A stretch of 64,000 nt of DNA from CACORA01 sp044234625 (GTDB lineage Bacteria; Planctomycetota; Planctomycetia; Pirellulales; UBA1268), in the NCBI GenBank assembly GCA_044234625.1, contig JBIIIP010000001.1, positions 62,001 through 126,000 on the forward strand, given 5' to 3'. Position numbers and translations under genes: made by a program. Positions 7,243 through 16,568 of the stretch are shown in pieces. How positions within the stretch are numbered: the first letter of the stretch is position 1; the number at the start of each line of letters is the position of its first letter. The notes beneath the pieces are model-generated. The model was not told where the DNA came from. It was given only the letters and a program-made list of their open reading frames with translations, and did not search any database.

Positions 7243-8580
7243 TTACACCTCGGCCAGCGGAGAGGCGGCGTCGCCGAAGGTATCCAAGGTGACGCCCATC
7301 TTCGCCATCATCGAGAGATAGAGCCGGCACATCTGCCGGTTCTCTTCACCCGAATAGTCGAGCACGCGGCCGGTGTGGATCTGCCCACCCGCCCCGCCCA
7401 CGAGCGTCACCGGCAGGGCATCGTTCTTGTGGCTGCCTGTCATCATGCTCGAGCAGAAGAGGAGCATCGAGTTGTCGAGCGCCGAGCGGCCCCCCTCGTC
7501 GATCGCGGCAAGCCTCCGGGCCACGTAGGCCACCTGCTCGGTGAAGAACTGGTTGACCTTCAGCCAGTCCGCCGTGTCGGCATGCGACAGGAGGTGGTGG
7601 ATCATGTAGTCGATCCCCTGGGCCGGATTCTCCGACCGGGCGAGATTCGGGAACCGCAGTGCCGAGTGGTCGTTGTTGAGCTTGAGCGTGGTGATCCGCG
7701 TGGTGTCGGTCTGGAAGCCGAGCACGAGGATGTCGCACATCAGCCGCATGTGCTCGGCGATGTCCTGCGGCACGCCGTCGGTCGGCCGCGGCCGGTCAGG
7801 CCCGGCGAGCGTCGGCTTCCAGCCCTGCAGCTCGCCGCGCTTGCCGGCATCCTCGATCCGCTTCTCCACGTCGCGCACGCTGTCGAGGTATTCGTCGAGC
7901 TTCCTCCGGTCAACGCCCCCGATCCGCCGCCGCAGGTCGCCGGCATCCTCGATCACGGCATCGAGCACGCTCTCGTCTCCCTTTTCGGTCCCCTCCTTGA
8001 AGAGCCGGTCGAAGGCGAGCGCGGGGTAGAGCTCCAGCGGCGTCGGCGTGGTGGGCGAGCTCCACGAGATATGGGAACTGTAGAGCATCGAGTAGTTCTT
8101 GTGCACTGACGGGTTCGATCGCTCGCACCCGAGCACGAGGCTCGGCACCTTCGTGCCGCGGCCGTAGGTCTGGGCGAGCACCTGGTCGAAGCTCGTGCCC
8201 GAGCGGATTTCACCGCCGGAGGCGAGCGGCGCGCCCGAGAGCAGGTTGCCGGTCTGCGAGGAGTGGATGTTGCCCTTGGTGGCCTCCACGTTCCACAGGC
8301 CGCGGATGAAGAGCATCTTTTCGCGGAAGTCGGCGAGCGGCGCGAGCACCTGCCCGAGCTTCATGTCGGCCCCTTCCCCCTCCGCCCACCATTCCTTGGA
8401 ATGGAAGCCGTTGCCCGCGAAGAACACTGCCAGCCGCACCGGCGGCTCGGCCGTTGTGGACGCGACACCACTTGCCCGAGCCGCGAGCGACTCCATCCAG
8501 GGCAGGGCCATCGACACCCCGAGCCCGCGGAGCATCGTCCGCCGCGTCATCCCGCCATGTGCCGTCGTTTCTTGGCGCAT
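7243..8580 (-). CDS. DUF1552 family protein with Tat leader
   Basis: The protein has 445 aa from the ATG at 8578-8580, which has AAGGAG six bases upstream. In-frame ATGs at 8595 and 8610 also exist, and the one at 8610 overlaps the upstream stop as ATGA. The leader MTRRTMLRGLGVSMALPWM is a twin-arginine signal. The mature part shows DUF1552 features: RLAVFFAGNGFHSKEWW, NIHSSQTGNLLSG, DSMLLFCSSMMTGSHKNDALP region and NRQMCRLYLSMMAKMGV. DUF1552 is a recurrent planctomycete partner of the DUF1592-type cytochrome encoded directly upstream. It is distantly related to DUF1501/sulfatase-like folds, and its function is unproven. Translational coupling to the upstream gene is likely. Confidence 0.9.
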   Translation of the reverse strand: MRQETTAHGGMTRRTMLRGLGVSMALPWMESLAARASGVASTTAEPPVRLAVFFAGNGFHSKEWWAEGEGADMKLGQVLAPLADFREKMLFIRGLWNVEATKGNIHSSQTGNLLSGAPLASGGEIRSGTSFDQVLAQTYGRGTKVPSLVLGCERSNPSVHKNYSMLYSSHISWSSPTTPTPLELYPALAFDRLFKEGTEKGDESVLDAVIEDAGDLRRRIGGVDRRKLDEYLDSVRDVEKRIEDAGKRGELQGWKPTLAGPDRPRPTDGVPQDIAEHMRLMCDILVLGFQTDTTRITTLKLNNDHSALRFPNLARSENPAQGIDYMIHHLLSHADTADWLKVNQFFTEQVAYVARRLAAIDEGGRSALDNSMLLFCSSMMTGSHKNDALPVTLVGGAGGQIHTGRVLDYSGEENRQMCRLYLSMMAKMGVTLDTFGDAASPLAEV

Positions 8581-8606
8581 CACGAACTCCTTCATCCTCG
8601 ATGTGT

Positions 8607-11600
8607 TCATTCTTGCTCGGTGCCGGCCTCGAGACCACGGATCTGCCGGAATTGCGGGCTCTGGACGATCGCCTCGACTGCCAGGGTCGCACGGTGGCCA
8701 TTGGCCGCGAGGGTCGCCTGGATCTCGTCGAGCAGCGGCTCGTCGGCGAGCTGCACGCTGCGGCCGAGGGCGAAGCCGAGCAGCTTGCGGAGAAACTGCC
8801 GCTCGAAGGCATCGGCGCGGGCAGAGGCGAGATACGCCCGCAGGTCGGCGGCGCCCCCCACCTGCGTGCCGTCGGGCAGCGCGGTGGCCGCGTCGATCGG
8901 CTTGCCGGCGGAGTCCTTGTCGCGGCGACGGCCGATCGCATCGTATTCCTCGAGGGCGAAGCCGTAGCCGTCGAACCGCTTGTGGCAGCCGGCGCAGGCG
9001 GCGTTGCTCGAGTGCAGCGCGGTCAGCTCGCGCTCCGAGAGCCCCTCCGGCGGCGACTCGGCCAATGGCGGCACGTTCTTCGGCGGCTTCGGCAGCTTTT
9101 CGCCGAGCAGCATCTCGGTGAAGAAAGTGCCCCGCAGGATCGGGCTCGTGCGCGACGCCCCGGACTGCTTGGAAAGCGTGGCGGCGAGCGTGAGGATCCC
9201 GCCTCGGCCATGCTCGCGCACCCCCTCCACCAGCCGCCACTCGGGGCCGGTCACGTCTGGAATGCCATAGTGCTTCGCCAGCGGCTCGTTGAGGAACGTG
9301 TGGTCGGCATCGATGAGCGAGCGGATCGAGCGGTCGTTCTGGAAGAGGTCGGCAAGCAGACGCACCGCCTCCTCGTGCATCGCCCCACGGAGGTCGGCGA
9401 ATTCCGGAAACACTTCCGGGCTCTTCTCGTCGTGCGTGTCGAAGCCATAGACATGGAGCCAGTGGGTGCCGAACTCCACCGCCAGCCGCCGGGCCCGCGG
9501 GTCGCGGAGCATCCGCCGGGTCTCGGCGAGGAGCACCTCCGTCTCCTGGAGCCGCTCGGCCGCCGAGGCGAGCGGCTCGTCGGGCAGCGACGACCAGAGG
9601 AAGTAGCTCAGCCGCGTGGCCAGCTCGCGGCCGGTGACGGACTGCGGCTCCCGGCCCGGCCCCGGGGTTTCGAGCTTGTAGAGGAAGGCCGGCGCCACGA
9701 GCACGCGCGCGAGTAGCAGCCGCACGGCGGCGTCGTGCTCGAGGCCGTCGCTGCGGAGTTCCCGGTAGAGGGCCCGCAGGCCGTCGGCCTCCGCCGCGGC
9801 CAGCGGCCGCCGCCACGCCCGGGCGGCCAATTGCACGACGGCCTCCACCTGCGCGGGCTCGACGGCGACCAGCCGCGTGGCAAAGGCCTCGGCCCGTGCC
9901 GCGATCACCGGCTCGAGCCCCGCGAACGGATTGCCCTGCTTGTTCTGGCCGTCATCCTGTGTCGCAAACTGCACGAGCTGCTCGATGGCATCCTGCAGGA
10001 GGAAGGGCTCCTGGGCCACGAACCGTAGTTCGTCCCACAGGCGGTCGAGTTGGGCCGCATCGGCGTCGTCGAGAAGCAGCTTCCGCAGCCGGTCGTCCTC
10101 GCGGTAGAAAACGTTGAGCGTGATCACCTCGTCGGCCGGCACGATCCGGGCGTAGCAGACCGCCGGCGGGAAGAGCTCGCGGAATTCATCGAACGCCGCA
10201 GTGAACCGGCTCCAGGCGGAACCTGCCTCCGCGGCGATCACCGGCGCGGAGGCGGAAAGCACCCCTGGTTCGGCGGCATCGTCTTCAAGCACGTGGGCCT
10301 GCACGGCGGCATCCGCATGCGACGCCGGATGGACCGTGGCCGCGACCACGAACTCCCGGCCGGCCGCCAGCTCCGCCGGAATTTCCACCTTGACGCTCGC
10401 GGGCGCCCGCACACAGAGGTCGGCCGCAGCCACCGCTCCGGCGGCCACGGGATGGCGGCCAAAGGCGGCGGGATCGATGCCGTGCGACACGTCGGCGGCG
10501 GCCTGCGGAAGAGCGGCCGCAGCCTTGGCCGCGATGAGCCGCGAGAGCACCGGGCCCGACACCGCGAGCAGCTCGTCCACAAGCTTTCTGTCTGGTGACT
10601 TTTCAGGGAGGTCGGCCGTCCCTCCCCGCACGAGCCGTTCGATCTCGTCCACGAGCGGGCCGCGGTCGGCCGACGTCGCCGCCTGCCACCGCGCGAGGAG
10701 CGACCCGGCGGGAATTTCCCAACCGCTCCCCCCGCCGGTCGGCTCGCTGCCCAATTCCCAGACGGCCTCGTTGCCGAAGGCGTCGGCGTGGGGATTGGCG
10801 GCGAGGATGCCCTGCCCTGGTTCCGAAGAAGCAAGGTCGGCGAGCCGCCATTCCTGATCCCCGGAGCGGACGACGAGTTCGATCGCCATGGAGTCGCAGT
10901 TATGACCGGTGCGGGGGTCGATGACGAGGCAGAGTCGGTCGTCCCGCCGAAGCACGACCTCCTCGACAGGGCCGATCTTTTTCACCTCGTGGCCCCCCGA
11001 CGCGATCTTTTCGCGGGTCGTTCCGCGGACGACCTCGAGGCTCCAGTCCACCGCGTCGCCACATCCGACAAGCGACTCGCTGATGCTCCCCTTCACCGAC
11101 ACGGCCTGCGCCCGCAGGCTCTTCCAGGCGATCACCAACCGTCGTTCACCGGGATGGACCACGACGCCACGGGCCGGAATCTCGGCCGGAAATTTCAGTG
11201 GCACGTCGGCGGTGTTGGCAAACACGCTCAAGTCCTTCTCGCCCGTCCAGCCGGCGATGCTCTCGAATCCCCCGACCCGCTCGGCCGTGTTCGTCAGCAG
11301 GAAACCCGCCGGCGGCTCGGGAGCCGTCGGGCCGAGCAGCCCGCTCCACACCTCGAGCGCGTCGCGGTCGACGGCATGCTTCTCGGCGAGTGTGGCCAGC
11401 GATGGTGCCGCGGCGCCGGCAGCCCGCGCGGCCTCGGCCTCGTCGAGCGCCGCAAGGCAGCCACGCAGCGAGGTGATCAAAGCAGTTTTGGCCGTCGGCA
11501 TCACCGCCGCCTGCGCCCGCACATCGCGAAGATGCAGATCGGGTGCGGCTGCCGCCACGAGCCGCGGGTTTTCCCAGACGACGAAATCCGCATCCGCTCC

Positions 11601-12854
11601 GTCGCCCGCGTCGGTCGCTGTGAGGCGGATGGTGGCCGTCTCGCCACCCTCAGGCACCGCGAGCTTCACGCGAAATTCCTGGCGGGGCACGAGCGGATTC
11701 ACCGCCTCCATCCAGGCGGCGGGCCCATCCTTGCGGCCCAACTCGCGGGTGATCGTCCCGACGGGATTGAATTTCCAAAGCGCTTTCTGCCAGGGCGCGA
11801 TCTGCCCGGCGACGATCGCCTTGCCGGCCGCGTTGTCCGCGGGGCTCGCCGCCTGCCAGGCCTGCCGCACGCGGTCCACGAGAACTGAATCGGAAGGGTC
11901 GGATGCCGACACCGTCCGCCACACCGTCGCGAGATACTTCTCGCTCAGATCATGCTCGCGGGCCACCGCGGCCACCTCGCCGCGGGCGAGTGCGTCGCGC
12001 TCGGAGAACGTGGCAGCGAGATACCGGTCCACGGGCAGTGCCCCGTCGCGGCCCACGTCCATCTTGATGCCTTGCTCGGTCTTCTGGATTCCATCCTCGA
12101 AGGGCGCCGTGAAGCGACGGTAAAACGCCTTGAGTCGCGAGAGCTGCTCGTCGGTCCAATCACCCCGGCTCGTGCTGGCGGAGAATCTCAGCCCGTCGGG
12201 CAACAGCACGGCGTGGGCCGCGATCCCCTTCGCCGCGTCGAGGTATTTCGTGACCAGCGCCGGCGACATGACGAGCGCCGCCCCGGTGTTGCTGAAGCCC
12301 TCGCCCGCCGCGCCGTCGGTGGGAAACTCGCGGGCTGGATCGAGCGAAGCGATGCCGGTCAGGTCACGGATCGTGTAGGTGTATTCGGCGTTGTCGAGCC
12401 GGCGGAGCACGACGGCCCCGGGATCGCCTGCATGGGCCGCCGCCTCCGCGCGGAGGAAACTGCGGAGCCAGCCTTCGATCGCCGCCCGCTCGGCATCGGT
12501 CGGCTGGGCCGCTTCGATCGGGGGCATCTGCCTGTCGAGCACGACCTCCCGCACCCGCTGCCATGTGGCGAGGCTGCGGCGCAGATCATCGAGCGACGCA
12601 GCGGCGGCGAGATTCACGTCTCCCTCGACCGCATCCCCCGCATGGCACTCGTGGCAGTAGCGGGCCAACAGCGGCTGCACGTCGCGGGCGAGTGATTCCT
12701 GGAGCGCGGCGGCCGGAACGGTGGCCTCGCGGGCGGCGGCCGACAGGCACATGACCGACGCGGCGCCGAGGACGGCGGCAGAGAGGCCGCGGCGCGAGCG
12801 CCCGGCCAGCGACGCAAGCGGCATCCGACACGTGAAGGCCAGTGAGGGCTTCAT
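8607..12854 (-). CDS. Planctomycete cytochrome-type DUF1587/1595/1592/1588/1585 protein
   Basis: The protein has 1415 aa from ATG 12852-12854; upstream in-frame sequence is not leader-like. A signal segment (about 22-42) precedes a c-type heme site CHECH (C67, C70, H71). A DUF1587-like region follows (RRLDNAEYTYTIRDLTG, about 148-165). The middle (about 400-960) is poorly conserved. The last 450 residues carry the DUF1595-1592-1588-1585 series, including LATRLSYFLWSSLPDEPL and a second CxxCH in AACAGCHKRFDGYGFALEEY. Such proteins are abundant and exported in planctomycetes. They are proposed to act in periplasmic redox steps of complex-carbohydrate use, without biochemical proof. The stop overlaps the downstream DUF1552 start region, so the pair forms one operon. 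It is longer than the usual 700-1000 aa because of the extended centre. Confidence 0.88.
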   Translation of the reverse strand: MKPSLAFTCRMPLASLAGRSRRGLSAAVLGAASVMCLSAAAREATVPAAALQESLARDVQPLLARYCHECHAGDAVEGDVNLAAAASLDDLRRSLATWQRVREVVLDRQMPPIEAAQPTDAERAAIEGWLRSFLRAEAAAHAGDPGAVVLRRLDNAEYTYTIRDLTGIASLDPAREFPTDGAAGEGFSNTGAALVMSPALVTKYLDAAKGIAAHAVLLPDGLRFSASTSRGDWTDEQLSRLKAFYRRFTAPFEDGIQKTEQGIKMDVGRDGALPVDRYLAATFSERDALARGEVAAVAREHDLSEKYLATVWRTVSASDPSDSVLVDRVRQAWQAASPADNAAGKAIVAGQIAPWQKALWKFNPVGTITRELGRKDGPAAWMEAVNPLVPRQEFRVKLAVPEGGETATIRLTATDAGDGADADFVVWENPRLVAAAAPDLHLRDVRAQAAVMPTAKTALITSLRGCLAALDEAEAARAAGAAAPSLATLAEKHAVDRDALEVWSGLLGPTAPEPPAGFLLTNTAERVGGFESIAGWTGEKDLSVFANTADVPLKFPAEIPARGVVVHPGERRLVIAWKSLRAQAVSVKGSISESLVGCGDAVDWSLEVVRGTTREKIASGGHEVKKIGPVEEVVLRRDDRLCLVIDPRTGHNCDSMAIELVVRSGDQEWRLADLASSEPGQGILAANPHADAFGNEAVWELGSEPTGGGSGWEIPAGSLLARWQAATSADRGPLVDEIERLVRGGTADLPEKSPDRKLVDELLAVSGPVLSRLIAAKAAAALPQAAADVSHGIDPAAFGRHPVAAGAVAAADLCVRAPASVKVEIPAELAAGREFVVAATVHPASHADAAVQAHVLEDDAAEPGVLSASAPVIAAEAGSAWSRFTAAFDEFRELFPPAVCYARIVPADEVITLNVFYREDDRLRKLLLDDADAAQLDRLWDELRFVAQEPFLLQDAIEQLVQFATQDDGQNKQGNPFAGLEPVIAARAEAFATRLVAVEPAQVEAVVQLAARAWRRPLAAAEADGLRALYRELRSDGLEHDAAVRLLLARVLVAPAFLYKLETPGPGREPQSVTGRELATRLSYFLWSSLPDEPLASAAERLQETEVLLAETRRMLRDPRARRLAVEFGTHWLHVYGFDTHDEKSPEVFPEFADLRGAMHEEAVRLLADLFQNDRSIRSLIDADHTFLNEPLAKHYGIPDVTGPEWRLVEGVREHGRGGILTLAATLSKQSGASRTSPILRGTFFTEMLLGEKLPKPPKNVPPLAESPPEGLSERELTALHSSNAACAGCHKRFDGYGFALEEYDAIGRRRDKDSAGKPIDAATALPDGTQVGGAADLRAYLASARADAFERQFLRKLLGFALGRSVQLADEPLLDEIQATLAANGHRATLAVEAIVQSPQFRQIRGLEAGTEQE

Positions 12855-13122
12855 GGGGAGGGCGGTGTCCGGTTGGGGAGGCGGGGGTCGAACATGGCAC
12901 GAACCGGTTCGTGGGAGGCAGGGCTCCACGAAAACGCGGGAACCCCCCTATGCGGATGCCAGCCCGAACGCACCATCCACCCGCAGGGCGACGGTTCGAC
13001 GCCGAACTGCCTGTCGACAGAACGCGAGTTTACTTCTCAGCGAATGACCGCGTCAAATCACATTCGGCCGTACGATAAGGCCAGTTTCGCGAGGCCGCGG
13101 CCCTGTTGGCGGGCGCCGCGGA

Positions 13123-14043
13123 TCACCACGTGCCGACGGCGACTGCCGTCCGCGAACCATGGCTCGGCGGCGGCTCGCTCGGCGTCACATCCACATTCAC
13201 GGAGAGCGTCTGGCCGCCGGACGCCAGGATCACGCCATCCAGCGGCGACACGTCGGCGTAGTCGCGGCCGCGGCCGATCACGATGTGCTCGTCGCCCGCC
13301 AGAAGGGCGTTGGTGGGGTCGAAGTCGAGCCAGCCGCACGCCGCGCCGCACCATAACGCGACCCAGGCATGCGAGGCATCGGCGCCGACGAGCCGCGGCT
13401 TGCCCGGCGGCGGGAGTGTGCGGATGTAGCCCGACACGTAGGCCGCCGGGAGGCCCAGGCCGCGCAGCGCCGCGATCGTGGCATGCGCAAAATCCTGGCA
13501 GACGCCGCTGCGGGAATCGAACGCTTCCGCCAGGGGCGTCGACACGCCCGTCGCCTTCGGGTCGTACTTGAAATCATTCCGCACCCGCTGCATCAGCTCG
13601 CAGGCGGCATCGACGATCGGCCGACCGGCCGCGAAGCTCGCTGCGGCGTACTCCGTCGCGGGGGCGTGGAGCGGCACCAGCCGGCTGGGGTAGAGGAAGT
13701 GGGCCGGCGCCCGCGGCCCGAGCGCTGGCGACGCGAACGCCTCCTGTCGCACCTCCTCCCAGGCTGGCCCGCGGCCGGGTGGCGGCCGGTTCTCGACCTC
13801 CACCCGCGACGCCGCCGTGATGCGCAGTTCGCGGTGCGGCGCCGCGATCGTGGCCGTGGCGACGCGGGTGCCGAAAAAATCGGTCCGCTCGACGAGCGAC
13901 GCCGGCCGGGGCGTCACGTCGATGCCAAAGCCCAAGAGCCGCTGCCCCTCGCCGGCGGCAGGCGCCAGCCTCAGCGTGCAGCGGGCCGCGGCCACCGTGG
14001 CGTCGTAGCGGTAGGTCGTGACGTGCCGGATCTCGTAGATCAT
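13123..14043 (-). CDS. Transglutaminase-like cysteine-protease-fold protein
   Basis: The protein has 306 aa. The N-terminal beta region starts MIYEIRHVTTYRYDATVAAA, the bacterial transglutaminase N-domain. The transglutaminase core shows the triad Cys in SRSGVCQDFAHATIAAL, His in DASHAWVALW and Asp in GWLDFDPTNAL. Its ATG overlaps the stop of the ATP-grasp/alpha-E gene by 4 bp (ATGA), so it is translationally coupled. Bacterial members of this trio are predicted to modify or cleave peptide bonds in an uncharacterised peptide-forming pathway. The protein has no signal peptide and should be cytoplasmic. The 268-bp gap 12855-13122 after it shows no gene; it must contain the promoter of the DUF1592 operon. 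Confidence 0.9.
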   Translation of the reverse strand: MIYEIRHVTTYRYDATVAAARCTLRLAPAAGEGQRLLGFGIDVTPRPASLVERTDFFGTRVATATIAAPHRELRITAASRVEVENRPPPGRGPAWEEVRQEAFASPALGPRAPAHFLYPSRLVPLHAPATEYAAASFAAGRPIVDAACELMQRVRNDFKYDPKATGVSTPLAEAFDSRSGVCQDFAHATIAALRGLGLPAAYVSGYIRTLPPPGKPRLVGADASHAWVALWCGAACGWLDFDPTNALLAGDEHIVIGRGRDYADVSPLDGVILASGGQTLSVNVDVTPSEPPPSHGSRTAVAVGTW

Positions 14044-16568
14044 GCGAGCTCCATCTCCGCCGCCGGGCGCACCGCGCCCGGCCCCTGGAGGAAGTAGCGA
14101 GCCGCGATGGCGTCGGCCAGCGCCATGAGCCGCCGCTCCACCGCCGCCACCTTCTGCGCATCGATGTGCTCGGCATCCTCGACGGCCAGGTCGGAGGCGA
14201 GCTTGAGGGCGATCCGCCGCGGCATCTCCATGATGCCGTCCTCCTGCAGCACGGGAAGCGCGGCGAAATGCTCGTTGATCCGCTCCGTCTGGAAGGCGAC
14301 CGAGCGGGGGTTGAACGAGTCGAGCAGCACCATGTCGCGCACCGGCACGAGCGCCGCGCCGACGAGGTAGCGGGAGCGGTAGGTGATCTGCGAGTCGATC
14401 AGGTCGAGCAGCACGTCGAGTGTGTCGGCCGTCGCGTCGCGCTCGGCGAACGTGCGGGCGAAGCGGCAGGTGTTGATCCCCCGCTCCACGCGCCGGCCGA
14501 GGTCGAGGAACCGCCAGCCGGCGACGCGGTTGGTGTTCTCCTGGAACAGCCCCGACAGGGCCGCGGTGACCCGCAGGGCCTCGTCGGCCTGGTCGAAGAC
14601 CTCCACTTCGGAAAGGCTCCTGCCGGACTCCTTCAGCAAGCGTATCTCCAGGGCGCTTAGCAGGTGCCAGGTGTCGAGGGAGAGCCGCTCGCGGATCACC
14701 CCGGCGGCCCGCCGCGCCGCGGCCGTGATGGATGCTGCCGACCCGCTCTGGCCACCGTCGTGAACGGCCGTCGCGGCGAGTTCTGCCGTGGTCGCGTCCG
14801 CCATCTCGGCCGGCGCGGCGCCCCAGGCGACGAGCAGCCGCGCGAGCCGCAGGATCGACTGCCGACCGCCGCCGGTGGTGTCGGGGTCGATGACCCGGGC
14901 GCAGAGACTGCGGACGATGCGCAGGGTGGCTTCGGCGCGCTCCAGGTAGCGGCCCAGCCAGAAGAGGTTGTCGGCCGCGCGACTGGGCAGGTTGCCGAGC
15001 AGGCGGCGGATCCTCACGGAATCGCCCGTGGGCAGGAGCGTGGACATCTCGACAGGCTCGTCGGCGAGCACCCACACGTCGGCCGACTGCACGCCCGCCC
15101 CCATGGAAACGGCCCGGGCGTCGCTGCGATCCGAAATCCGGCAGAAGCCGCCGGGCATGATCTCCCAGCCCTGGGCCGTCGCCGCGGCATACACGCGCAG
15201 CACGAAGGGACGCGGCGCGAGCCGGCCCTCATCCCACACCGGCGTGGTGGACAGCCGCACGATCTCCTGCCCAACGTAGTCCACGCCACGGCGGTCGAGA
15301 TCGGCCGCAATCGCCGCCTTGTCCGTAACGTCGAGCTCGCCGCCGATCAGCGTGGACCGGCCCGGCATGCCCGGGAGCGCATCGGAGAAGGCAGACGCCA
15401 CGACCAACTCGTCGAGCCTCTCGAGCACCTGCGCGCGTTCGCCTTCCTGACCGCACCACCAGGTCGCGATGTTCGGCAGCCGCAGATCCTCCCCGAGCAG
15501 CCGGCGGGCCAGCGCCGGCATGAAGCCGAGCAGGGCCCGCGACTCCACGAGCCCGCTGCCCGGCATGTTCGCCATGGTCAACGCGCCATCGCGGATCGCC
15601 TGGAAGAGCCCCGGCACGCCGAGCCGGGAGGCGGCATTGGCCTCGAGCGGATCGCACCAGTCGGCATCGACGCGCCGCCAGATGACGTCGGCCCGCTTCA
15701 GGCCCGCGATCGTGCGCACGTGGACCATGCCGTCGTGCACGGTGAGATCGTCCCCCTCGACGAGCAGGATGCCGAGATAGCGGGCGAGATAGGCCTGCTC
15801 GAAGTAGGTTTCGCTGAAGGGGCCGGGGGTGAGCAGACAGATGCGGGGATCGGGCCGCGGCGTTGCGCCGGCGAGCCCGCGGCGGAACTCGCGGAAAAAG
15901 GGGGCCAGCCGCGCCACGTTCATGTCGCTGTAAATGTTGGGGAAGGCCCGGGAGAGAACGAGGCGGTTCTCGAGCGCATAGCCGGCGCCCGACGGGGCCT
16001 GGGCGCGGTCGCCGAGCACCCACCAGCGGCCGTCCGGGCCCCGGCCGATATCGCAGGCGTAGAGCCTGAGCCACCGGCCACCCGGCGGCGCCACCCCCTG
16101 CATGGGCCGCAGGTAATCGGGGCTGCCCGTGACCACCGCGGCCGGCAGCGCCCCCTCGCCCACGAGCGCGTTCGGGCCGTAGACGTCGGCCAAGATGCGG
16201 TCCATCAATTCGGCACGCTGCGCGACCCCCGCGGCGATTTCGCGCCAGTCGCGCTCGGGAATGAGCAGCGGCACGTGCGCCAGCGGCCACGACCTCTCGT
16301 TGGTCTCGCCGTACACGCGGTAGGAGATGCCGAGATCGCGGATGTGGCGGTCGGCGACCGCGAACCGCCGCCCGATCTGGTCGTCGTCGATCCGCGACAG
16401 GGCCGAGAGGAAGTTCTGCCAATGGGGCCGCGGCGCCCCGGACCCGTCGATGAATTCATCGGGAATGCCGGGCAGGGCCGCATAGCCCGCCGTCCAACTC
16501 TCCACGCGGCGGGACAGGCCGCCCGGACGTCGCTCACGGCTCCGCGCCGCGCCGCCTTCGCTACCCAA
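14040..16568 (-). CDS. Circularly permuted ATP-grasp + alpha-E domain fusion protein
   Basis: The protein has 842 aa. The first 480 residues are a circularly permuted ATP-grasp (DUF404/DUF407), with YRVYGETNERSWPLAHVPLL, NMPGSGLVESRALLGFMPAL and LRLPNIATWWCGQ. The last 310 residues are an alpha-E (DUF403) helical domain, starting ADNLFWLGRYLERAEATLRI. In many bacteria these are two adjacent genes; here they form one chain. ATP-grasp enzymes make acyl-phosphate intermediates and ligate carboxylates to amines, so a peptide ligase or amidoligase activity is predicted, but no substrate is established for this subgroup. It overlaps the upstream DUF2126 gene by 8 bp and the downstream transglutaminase gene by 4 bp. 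The ATG at 16568 is the only one before the first conserved residues. Confidence 0.92.
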   Translation of the reverse strand: MGSEGGAARSRERRPGGLSRRVESWTAGYAALPGIPDEFIDGSGAPRPHWQNFLSALSRIDDDQIGRRFAVADRHIRDLGISYRVYGETNERSWPLAHVPLLIPERDWREIAAGVAQRAELMDRILADVYGPNALVGEGALPAAVVTGSPDYLRPMQGVAPPGGRWLRLYACDIGRGPDGRWWVLGDRAQAPSGAGYALENRLVLSRAFPNIYSDMNVARLAPFFREFRRGLAGATPRPDPRICLLTPGPFSETYFEQAYLARYLGILLVEGDDLTVHDGMVHVRTIAGLKRADVIWRRVDADWCDPLEANAASRLGVPGLFQAIRDGALTMANMPGSGLVESRALLGFMPALARRLLGEDLRLPNIATWWCGQEGERAQVLERLDELVVASAFSDALPGMPGRSTLIGGELDVTDKAAIAADLDRRGVDYVGQEIVRLSTTPVWDEGRLAPRPFVLRVYAAATAQGWEIMPGGFCRISDRSDARAVSMGAGVQSADVWVLADEPVEMSTLLPTGDSVRIRRLLGNLPSRAADNLFWLGRYLERAEATLRIVRSLCARVIDPDTTGGGRQSILRLARLLVAWGAAPAEMADATTAELAATAVHDGGQSGSAASITAAARRAAGVIRERLSLDTWHLLSALEIRLLKESGRSLSEVEVFDQADEALRVTAALSGLFQENTNRVAGWRFLDLGRRVERGINTCRFARTFAERDATADTLDVLLDLIDSQITYRSRYLVGAALVPVRDMVLLDSFNPRSVAFQTERINEHFAALPVLQEDGIMEMPRRIALKLASDLAVEDAEHIDAQKVAAVERRLMALADAIAARYFLQGPGAVRPAAEMELA

